This document shows, piece by piece, positions 55,096-64,000 of a DNA stretch of 64,000 bases. Within the stretch, counting starts at the first letter, position 1. Each line of letters starts with the position of its first letter. Location of the stretch: assembly GCA_963965975.1 (NCBI GenBank), contig OZ014423.1:4924301-4988300 (forward strand), read 5' to 3'. The position numbers and the translations under genes were made by a program. A model generated the notes under the pieces. The model made no database searches, was not told where the DNA came from, and was given only the letters and a program-made list of their open reading frames with translations. Source of the DNA: Xestospongia bergquistia (Eukaryota > Porifera > Demospongiae > Haplosclerida > Petrosiidae).

Positions 55096-58000
55096 TCAAC
55101 GTTTCTGACAGGCCGTGATCTTGTCACCCAAACTAAGAGCCATACCCTAAAGAAAATAAAGTAGCAGAAAAAACTTACTACGATAATTACTATAATGAGA
55201 AAGTTATATCATTATTAACCTCTAGACTAATGACCATCAGTGGTAACACTAGCAAATTTAGACTAGTGAATATTAGTACTAAACACTGACAATACTAGCA
55301 TTAGTAAGCTCTACATTAGAGTACATATACTCACCACAATATCATAATAAGTTCTAGACTTGCAGTAACTACCATATTAGATAAGTACTAATTAAACACT
55401 TACTTGAGTTTTTGCTCTAATTCGAACATGTCCTTGAATTGGTGAATCAGGAGATGCTCCAAAAGGAACTTCAATACTGACATTAGCAAGTGCATCTTCT
55501 CCAAAAATACTCCGAGCATAAAGATTAGCTGCTAAGAACCCACACTCACCAGTCAGAGCCTAGATTTACAAATACAAATAAAGAATAAATTCTCTCCGTC
55601 TCTCTGAACTAACTTGTGGTGGAGTAAGACAATTCATATTAGTGGTGGCAATAAGATGTTCTAGGAACTCAGTCAGACCAGTGATATTAGTATTGAGATT
55701 AATCTATGAGAAGGTAGGGAGACTTAGTTTGTATGAAGCAAAGGACAAATGTTACTTTGTTTTCCCATTCAAATTCCATCCACATTTTCCTGAATTCATT
55801 GTCATTACAAGAAGCAGGTTGTATATAATCCATAATATCAATGTGAACATTGTTAAGAATGACACAGTTTCGATCAGACGTTGATCCCACAACATCATAG
55901 ACTGAAGAACACAAGCAGAACAATTATAAAGTATTAACTTGTTCCCTTACCAATATTGCCAAAGATGATACCATTCTCAGTAGACGAGACTTTAATGGAG
56001 GCTTTGATATTAACAAAATCATAAGCACCAATGTTAACTGGACTAGGTTTTTCCACCAGACGTAAATCACCTTTAAAATACAAAGGGTGTGTCTTGATGC
56101 ACAAAGCACATAATTGTAAGATGATCCTTCATACCTAAAGTAGCTAGTTCCAACGTAAGTCCTTGGAGAGTATCTGGAGTCTGATTGACAATAAGTACAT
56201 CAAGAACTATATCATACTGATTGACATTAACATATGTCTCTGCGTACACTGGATCTGAGAATCCTGTAAGTTGGATGACCTATTAAACCAATTAATATAA
56301 AGTCAAAGAAAAAATGGCTTTATATAACCTTGTTAAGTTTTGATGAGGTTGCCATATTTTGTTGATTTGATGATCCTCCAATAATTCCTGTAGCTTGAAG
56401 AAGGCTGGCATCAAATTTGTTCTCGCCAACAAAGTCATCTTTCCCAGAGAGCAACTCAAAGATAATACCATCATCAGCATGAACTTCAATCTGTTTATCA
56501 TCCTCCTATATAATAAATATCAGTAACTGTAAGTAAGTAACCAAAGATTGGACAAATAGCCTTATAAAAAACATACAGGCTATATTGATACATATACTCC
56601 TTTAAATATTGTTGTACTAAATACCTTCTTTTCTTCATCGCTGTGTTTGGTTGCTAGCATAGTGGCTAGTGCTTCACGAGATCTCTCGCTAAATACAGAT
56701 TTGATAAAATCATTACGTTCTGAAAGGACACGCAAACATGTACAAACCCTCTCTATATCCCCCTCTGTGATCGGCTAAGGCAAGAAGGGAGGAAGTAAAT
56801 TCGAGCTAAATTTTTTCATTCCTACCTTTTTAGGAATACCAGATCGTCCTAAATGTAGTATACTAGCCATAATCAACATAGACTCGCCTATAAATGCCTA
56901 ATATTATTAAAATATATTACAACATGATGGAATGAACAATAGTGCTAACATTACGACTACGAGGTTCTTCAACATGTTGGAGATAGCGAATGGCAAGTTT
57001 TGTCAGAGTTCCCGCTAACACACCAGCTATAAAGAACTGACCCTCAAGTAGATAGCCACGTAATGGAGGTCTAATGGAGAATGACTTGTGTAGAGAGACA
57101 AAATACATATATTATACAAACTTACATCTTTTCATCTTTTTTGGTTGCGACTGTACTAAAGGCACTCTGAGAGATATAAGTACCAGCTGATGTCACTAAC
57201 TGAGCACCTTTTGGTTTCTCTTCTCCTTCGTCATTTTCTTCAGTCTCTCCAGCTTGTTTACGTAACTCAGAGTCAACAATAGGAATCTGAAAATTACATA
57301 AACTCATTCTTCCATTATCTCAGTCCATCCATATATCATCAATTCTAACCTCTCCAAGGGAAGTCCTTATTTCAGCTACAACACGAGTAATATCACTGAC
57401 TTCAGTACAATATTCTCCCAAAATCCACAAAGTACTACGATGGACTTCTACAGAATGGATTGTACCAAATATTTCAAGTAGACGAGACACAATGGCTGGT
57501 TTTAAATCTGGATAACGTTGAACTGCCTCACGTACAAATACCAAAACATTTTCAGCTGTTGTATTGTCACTATCAGATAAGAACTCTAACAGCTAATAAA
57601 AGGAAAAAAGATTATTAATACAAATACTACTCTTTTCACTTTCATTATATTAATTATTATTATTATTATTATTATTATTATAGGGGCTATGCTTGTTTAG
57701 CAAATCATTACTTGTTTGTATTACAAGAGCTCTCATATCTTTAGGAGACATATACTTACCAGCGGAACAACTGAGGGTGCAACAGAGGCAAATTTCACTG
57801 AGCAAGCATGAAGTGTTTTGACCAGACATTGTCGATAGCTAGCAATATCGCTACTAGCACCATTGTCACCATTACCACTGCTATTAGTAACCTCTTTCTT
57901 TAATATCATCACAATCTATAAATTATAATCATTGGATGAATGGATGGATAGTTAGATAAAATGGATACATTAAATAAAATGGAGAATTAATGGTAGCTGA

Positions 58001-58178
58001 ATGATAATGAAGACATTGTTGATAAGATTGTTTGTGTGTGTGTGTTTACTTCATCTATGTTCTTTGAAGTGATCAGATCTAAAACAAGAGTTAAAGTCTT
58101 CTTACGAACTTCAAGATCAGCAAGAGAAAGTACCCTCAAAATATCCATCACAAGTTCCTAGAACAAGATGAGAATGTT

Positions 58179-58242
<64 letters not shown>

Positions 58243-59944
58243 AAAATGCTTAAAAACAAAAGAAACAATTACTTTGTAAACTTGTTATTTACTAATAACT
58301 AGCCACTCCCTATTGTTAGTTATCACAGATGCACTTCAATATAACAACTCAGCATATACATGTACATATACATATACATGTATATATTATTATCTAATGT
58401 TTGTATTTACCTCTAAAACTTTCTTATGTGTTGATAATTCTTTAAGAGCAGTTAGACGATCTAACACAATTAATTTGACATTGTTATCACTTTCTTTAAC
58501 AATCAACTCTATATAGCATTGTGCTGCAGCCTATGGGAGATCAGTATACAATACATGATGGATAGACAAAAAATCTTTTAACACTGAATAAAGTCAATAT
58601 ATAAAAAAACTTTGAAAACGAAACAAGCTTTTCTGCAAATGTTTTGTGTAGAATATCTAAATTAGATAGCATAACTAACTTTAATAGCAGTTGGAGAGGA
58701 TGAGAGGGTCACTAAAGTTCCAGCTGCCTCATAGCGGACTGCAGCAGAAGTAGAATTGAGAAGATTGTAAATACAGCGAATAAAACGAGGTCTTTCAGCA
58801 GGATTAGCATAACACACCTAAATGGACAGAAAAATGAAAATGGATGAATAAATAACAGATATCGATACATAGATAAAATGGACGTCAGTTGATAAATGAA
58901 CAGTCAGTGATAGATGTATACAATGTTTACCTTATAGACTAGTTCAACAATTACCAGCTGCAAAATATCGTTAAATTCCCCGACTTGATCAATACAACTA
59001 GTTAAATAATCCAATGCACGATCCTATGGACACATAATATAAAAATAAACAGATAAATAGCAAACATCATGTGATTGTCACATGATCTCCTTACTCTATC
59101 CACATGGATCAACATCATAAAGGCATTCCTCTTACAGGAAGGATCCTGTTCACTTTCTAAGAATGATTGAATTAATTCTGGTGCATCAGGAATCAACTGG
59201 TCAAAATTTCTGCAACAAAAGTTCATCCATGTGTCAACCCATTAATCCATTCACTATTCTATTAATCCATTTGTCAATCTATTCATCCATTAGTCCATCC
59301 TAATACTAACTTGTATATAGTATAGATTGCTAGAACAGCATTTCTGCGCACGTAGGCATGGCGATGATCTAAACAGTTTCTAATTGATGGCATTAGAGGC
59401 TCCAACAATTCAGGCTCCTTTAATTTGCACAGAAAACGAAGAGTAGAACCTCGTACAAACTCATTAGGATGTTGAAGATCCTACAAAAAATGAAAAAAAT
59501 GAATTCAATAAAATAAATCATTATCTGTTTATTTCTAATTGTTTACTGCCTTACTTTTCTATAAGCATCGCAGACCAAAATCATCTCATGAAGTAACTTG
59601 CCATCAGCCGAGGTTTTTGGCCACACCTCCCAGACAATTAGCAAGAGTTTTTTGAGGGTGTGGTCATTGGACGGCAGTACAAATCGAATAATGGTCATTA
59701 ACAGTCCAGGTAATCTATCTCCATTTATAACCATCATGATAACTGTCTTTAATGTCTGTGCTTTGACTTGGTTATCTCCATGTTCTAATATAGAAGGGGA
59801 GTGGTCATGGGTGTGGCTTAGACACACTGGATTTTACTTTAAAATTTCGTTATCCTCACCTAAATCATGTTTTAATTGTTGTTCATTGGGCATTCCTGAT
59901 TGCTCCCCAGGATGTATCAACGTGTAGCAAGCTTGCTCGGCCAT
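55096..59944 (-). CDS. COPB1: Coatomer subunit beta
   Basis: Beta-COP is part of the COPI coat for Golgi-to-ER transport. The product starts [17 protein letters not shown] and ends [12 protein letters not shown] at 55096. The alpha-helical trunk appears as [75 protein letters not shown] and [14 protein letters not shown], and [20 protein letters not shown] follows later. The appendage includes [46 protein letters not shown] and [20 protein letters not shown]. It is one of the longest and best preserved genes in the window, with many short introns containing ATT and TA microsatellites. It is head-to-head with NDUFB8. Confidence 0.97.
55200..55345. repeat. Degenerate relic of the 60-bp satellite family
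   Basis: Blocks such as cattagtaagctcta, agactagtgaatattagtac and ctctagactaatgaccatca recall the satellite unit at 37735 and 44815, in the same orientation as 37735. Identity is low and the order is imperfect. It lies in an intron close to the COPB1 3' end. Confidence 0.5.
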
Positions 59945-60055
59945 ATCAGCTGATTCCTACCTTGCCTTTTGTTGGGAACAACGTGGTCAGTAAGAAAACG
60001 AATATACGGATGTATCACAAACTTGAGCAAAATTTACGATCTGGGCGGAGTAAAA
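59945..60055. promoter_or_regulatory. 111-bp bidirectional promoter, COPB1 / NDUFB8
   Basis: Only 111 bp separate the two divergent start codons. The interval is more GC-balanced than neighbouring introns. No TATA box is evident. Confidence 0.5.
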
Positions 60056-60907
60056 ATGGCTGCAGTGAGGTTGTCGAGAATACAATTATCATTCAGGACT
60101 TTTGGACGTTTGTGGCACCATCCGTCATCTTCATCAGGTAATATAAATGAATAGTAGTGCATAATTTTCTATAAGCCATGTAAATAAAGCTCAATGTTAA
60201 TAAATGCTTGATTTTTTATTCTTAGTTCGTACAATTTCTTGGTGGGGAGGGAAGAAAATAAAACAAGAGACAGATCCAGAGAGGTTAGCTGCAGCTGTCG
60301 ATCCTGGTTTAAGACTCGGTGATTATCCAGTGTTACCATGGCGATCTGCACAAGAGGAACGTCCTTTAGGATGGTGGGATGACCAAGATCGTAGAGATAA
60401 AGAAACACCAGTTAGTATAAAGAGATGGAAATGATGAGTATTTTATTTCTTTTGTTATACAGTTACATGAAGAGGATGATGGATTGAATATGTGGATGTA
60501 TGATGCTATTGAAAATAATGGGAAATACACTCGATGGGAAGCTCTGGGTCAATTAATGATAATGTTTGGCATACTAGGTGGAGTATATTATCTCTCAGTA
60601 TTATATGATGCACCATCTAGGAATCCTGCTGTAAGGAAAACTATTTAATACTATCTACATTGCTATGTGTCCATCAGTTGATACCAATGTTCTTGATCTG
60701 TCCATTTCTTTATTCATTCATCCATTGTTACTATGTTTTGATTATGATTAGTATTTTTAACTTATATCATTCTTGACTCTTCCATAGGTTCCTCGACAAT
60801 TCCCTTATGATAATCTCTATTTAGAGAGAGGGGGAGACCCTGACAAATTACCTAGTGAATCATCTAAAACCAAAGTCTATTCAACTTATGGAGAATACAC
60901 ATCATAG
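60056..60907 (+). CDS. NDUFB8: NADH dehydrogenase 1 beta subcomplex subunit 8
   Basis: This accessory subunit of mitochondrial complex I has one membrane helix. Four exons, 60056-60137, 60226-60410, 60463-60630 and 60788-60907, give 184 residues with all phases consistent; human has 186. The N-terminus is Arg/Ser-rich and lacks acidic residues (MAAVRLSRIQLSFRTFGRLW), fitting a mitochondrial presequence. Matches are LRLGDYPVLP and WWDDQDRRD, a hydrophobic helix LMIMFGILGGVYYLSVLY, and the C-terminal signature QFPYDNLYLERGGDPDK. Confidence 0.94.
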
Positions 60908-61540
60908 GACTATTAAATAATAAACAGGAACTTCCTAATTATAATATACATATTGAGAAATCCAATTAATAATAATGTGAAAAATATTGATATATTATGT
61001 CACTGTAATGAGAATCATATATACATCATAGTACTATTAACAAGCTAATGAACAGGAACTTCCTCAAGATATAGAGACATTAGTGTAATACTGAAAAATT
61101 GTATAAAATCATTGATCCTTTAATATAATATAATATGTTGTTTTAAGACATCATACAAACCTACTCTACATAATACATGTGTGAATCAGAAGACTTTAGG
61201 TAGCTTTCTTGATTCTATGAAAAGTTGTGCTTTGTATAATAGTTACAGTTATGTTTTTCTCAACAGTGACATTAAAAATTCCAAATGATGTAGTGTCATC
61301 AAAAGAAGTGAGTCCTGCATAAATTAACAAATATTTCTACATTTTCATGTTATAAGTTTAAAAAATTGTGCAATTTTCCTTTTGTCTTTTTTGGAACTAG
61401 GAGGCTTTTGAAATGTACACATTGTTTGAACCAAATCATGAAATACTTTGTCAAAAAGTTCAATGTCTTAATGTCAAGTTCATGCATGTTAATTCCAGTG
61501 CATCCTGAAATTAATATGAAAAAATTAAGAAAGATACCTA

Positions 61541-61775
61541 CACTGTAAAAATTATCATGTCATTTTAACAACTAATTTGTACTTTACATGGTTGGATTAC
61601 TACAGAATGTAGAATTTATGTAAATTACTCACTGTGTAATTTGTTGGTATTGTTGTTCCTTCACATACCAACAAATTATACAGTGAGTAATTCACATAAA
61701 TTCTATATTTTCATAGTAATCTATCCATGCAAAGTACAAATTAGTTGTTAAAATAACATATTAATTCTTACAGTG
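61541..61775. mobile_element. Long-hairpin MITE with TA target duplication
   Basis: This 235-bp near-perfect palindrome has arms of about 110 bp, with only scattered mismatches, around a short loop (about ttgttgttccttc). Its ends are CACTGTAA and TTACAGTG, flanked by TA on both sides. TA duplications and short CACTG-type ends suggest a Tc1/mariner-related, Stowaway-like element. It has no coding capacity. Confidence 0.85.
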
Positions 61776-62446
61776 TAGCTCCAAAACAATGAAGATTATC
61801 AATTTTTCTAGAACAAAACAAACTATGTAATATTGACACAAATGAAAAGCACTAAAGAGTGGAACCCTCACCATAGTAGATGCTGAATTACATCGATGTT
61901 ACTTTGACATGATGCCATAAGTTGAACAAAATTTGGCAACATGGGTTGTCTAAAAACCACTCATTACATCAGAGATATACTACAACATATATACCAGCAA
62001 TACTTGTAAAAATATGCGCATGCAGATGACACAATTAATATCTAGTTTTACTAGATAAATACAAAGCATTGTGGAAATAATCCAGAGGTTTCAGACAATG
62101 CATATCTATCACTGTAAAAATAGATATTGGTTGAATTAACCAGTACTATGGTTATACAAGATTGTATGTGTACAAGAATTATTTGATGCAAACTGATAGT
62201 AAACATCATATTATTTTAATTTCAGACATACTTTATAGTACATTAGGAATTAAAACATTGACTGTTTAGTCAATCTGATGGTATACATTATTAGTTCTGC
62301 TTGTTTAATTTCATTACTTTTGTCAGTTTACCTAGCTACCACAAATAGAAAACATACTATTCTATAAAACATGTTACTATGCTATTTAAACCTAGGCAGT
62401 GTCTGGAGTCCTGGTAATACAAAGCTGTACTTTGGTAATTTAATAC

Positions 62447-62520
62447 TATACTCTAGACCCTAAATGTTAAACATCAGAACCTAAATGTATTAATTTCACA
62501 TTAAAGTGTGTCATTCTTAG
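62447..62520 (+). repeat. Dispersed AT-rich repeat, second copy
   Basis: It shares blocks tactatac.ctagacccta, then aacctaaatgtattaatttc and tgtgt, with 39694-39775 in the same order. Confidence 0.6.
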
Positions 62521-62986
62521 ACACTGCCTAAACTTAATAACCTCCTTCCAATAACTAATTGGGCTCTTGGGTTCAGTCTGGTTCCCTCATGCACAATATT
62601 ACTAGTGAACAGATAAGAAGTTCAAGCAGAGAGAACAGATATTGGGAGACCTAAAAGTTTTAGCCATTTTGTCTTAGTATGATACTGATATCCCAATGAA
62701 CTGCTTAGCATAAATTATATAATAGATTAAAATAAAAATAAATTTCTCAATTCTCTTGAGTTTTATTTTTTTACTACAGGGGCTGAAGAATCTTAGTTCT
62801 AGCATAGATAGTCTACTCAGTCTCTATGGTTAAGAGATAACAATCGCCAAATCGCAGCAATTTTGGCAAAAAACGTCACTTCCGCTTTGCAATAGAGGAA
62901 CGTCATATATGCGCACATAGATCCGCCCACAGTCCTCTCTTTAAAAGCAGCGACACTGTTGCATTTTCACTGGACTTGCAAGAAAA

Positions 62987-64000
62987 ATGGCTTTCTTTAA
63001 GCAGCCAGTATACATCTCGTCAAAGCTACGATACATCCATACAACCATTCCAAAAAATAAAGCAAGCTTGTGGAGTTTGGTTAGTCCGTTCGTTAGCAAA
63101 GTCCTAGAACGCATTTTATTGCGTTTCGAAGAGAAAAGGTTGACGATATACCCTCCTAGACCGCTACATCATTTACAACCACGAGAGAAAGAGCTAAAAT
63201 CTCTACAGGAACTGATAATATCGTTGCAAAAGACTCGTGATAAGTTAGAACCTGATGCAGCGGTCATACTATTCGTCTCGGCCTTACCTGGTATGGGAAA
63301 GACCCAACTTGTACGGGAGTTTGCAAAACGGTTTCACGACAAACAAAACTTTCTTAGAAGAAAACAAGCATTTATAGGGACATTAGTTGCCTCCAGTAAG
63401 CGATCTTTCCAATGGTCATATGAACAACTAGCAAAATCCATATGTCACACTTTCAGAAGAGGGAACAGTATGCCTTTGATTTAACTTGATTTACTGATAT
63501 TTTTATTTTATAGTCTCAGCTATCTCGAAGAAATCGCTCTCTTTGTAGTAATTTTGATGAGTTATTGCATTGTTACTTCTCTCTCTCTAACTCGCCTAAT
63601 ACCTGTGAGTATACTTTCTGTAACAGTAATATAATTATATTTCTTAAGAAGAATTGTATTTTGCTTAGTATATCATAGTCACTGTATAAGTTATAGCATA
63701 TTACTATAATATTATTATATTAATGTTGGATATTATTATATAGTGGGTAAACATGATCCGTCAACTCAAAACACAGCTTCCTCCTCATCCTCATCTTTTC
63801 TTGAAACTCAAAACACAGCTTCATCCTCATCTTTTCTTGATGCTCAAAATACAGCTTCTTCCTCATCCTCATCTTTTCTTGAAACTCAAAACACAGCTTC
63901 ATCCTCATCTTTTCTTGATGCTCAAAATACAGCTTCTTCCTCATCCTCATCTTTTCTTGAAACTCAAAACACAGCTTCATCCTCATCTTTTCTTGATGCT
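62987..64000 (+). CDS. P-loop NTPase (NB-ARC/NACHT-like), 5' part, with coding repeat
   Basis: Exon 1 (62987-63467) begins MAFFKQPVYISSKLRYIHTT. A basic N-terminus and linker lead to LQPREKELKSLQELIIS and a Walker A loop, FVSALPGMGKTQLVREF, at about residue 100, followed by FIGTLVASSKRSFQWSYEQL. This resembles STAND-type ATPases (NB-ARC, NACHT) used in innate sensing and signalling. The family call rests on one loop and its context. Exon 2 (63514-63604) reads SQLSRRNRSLCSNFDELLHC and exon 3 (from 63744) encodes tandem repeats to the window edge. Exons 2 and 3 fit each other, but exon 1 ends in phase 1 by its only canonical donor while exon 2 is open only in phase 0. A missed microexon, a non-canonical donor or a sequence error is possible. 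Walker B and C-terminal domains lie outside. Confidence 0.6.
63760..64000 (+). repeat. Coding tandem repeat, 78-bp unit (26 residues)
   Basis: A compound unit of 12 plus 14 residues, TQNTASSSSFLD and AQNTASSSSSSFLE, repeats with a 78-bp period (starts near 63803, 63881 and 63959) and continues past the window. It stays in frame with exon 2. Units are nearly identical, so the array is young or homogenised. Confidence 0.9.

Larger units (their letters stand above)
60908..62986. other. Gene-free interval with MITE and dispersed repeats
   Basis: These 2.1 kb hold no supported coding exon. They contain the hairpin MITE at 61541-61775, the dispersed repeat at 62447-62520, and the promoter of the NTPase gene at the right end, with a TATA-like ctttaaaag at 62940-62948 and two CGTCA motifs near 62873 and 62901. 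Confidence 0.65.

Noticed and set aside
63720-63986. Minus-strand frame with repeated MRMKLCFEFQEK units
   Set aside because: It is the reverse of the plus-strand coding repeat, which alone joins in phase to an upstream exon.

Overview
The window is nuclear DNA from an animal with a compact, AT-rich genome: many short introns with GT..AG ends, start codons of head-to-head neighbours as little as 87 bp apart, convergent genes about 100 bp apart, and a standard metazoan gene set (USP47, NAA60, MON1, TTLL12, DERA, PPP6R, TSG101, TBC1D15/17, CC2D1, YJU2, COPB1, NDUFB8). A demosponge of the Amphimedon type fits best, but that is an inference from gene density and style; no marker gene here fixes the species. 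Gene names come from protein motifs I recognise, not from a search.

Layout. 1-3.4 kb: the start of a synaptotagmin-like C2 gene (-), a 71-aa twin CX9C protein (-) and an unrecognised coiled-coil protein (+). 3.4-19.5 kb: a tandem segmental duplication. Each unit carries a USP47 deubiquitinase gene (-) head-to-head with the 5' part of a Ras-association (RA) domain gene (+). In unit A, USP47 is intact and the RA gene is cut off after two exons. In unit B, USP47 has lost most of its catalytic domain and the RA gene is complete. 22-33 kb: NAA60 (+), MON1 (-), TTLL12 (+), DERA (-). 33.5-43.5 kb: PPP6R (+) convergent with TSG101 (-), separated by satellite arrays. 43.8-54 kb: TBC1D15/17 (+), CC2D1 (+), YJU2 (-). 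55-61 kb: COPB1 (-) head-to-head with NDUFB8 (+). 61-64 kb: a gene-free stretch with a hairpin MITE, then the start of a P-loop NTPase gene whose third exon is a coding tandem repeat.

How the genes relate. Membrane traffic is over-represented: a C2 protein, MON1 (Rab7 GEF subunit), TSG101 (ESCRT-I), TBC1D15/17 (Rab7 GAP family), CC2D1 (ESCRT-III regulator) and COPB1 (COPI coat). The other genes are housekeeping. No tRNA, rRNA or CRISPR was seen. I found no clear new multi-gene system. The most notable features are the duplication with reciprocal decay, an in-frame minisatellite inside the USP47 catalytic domain, (CT)n tracts sitting at 3' splice sites, a 60-bp satellite family in introns of two genes, and the repeat-bearing NTPase gene at the right edge.
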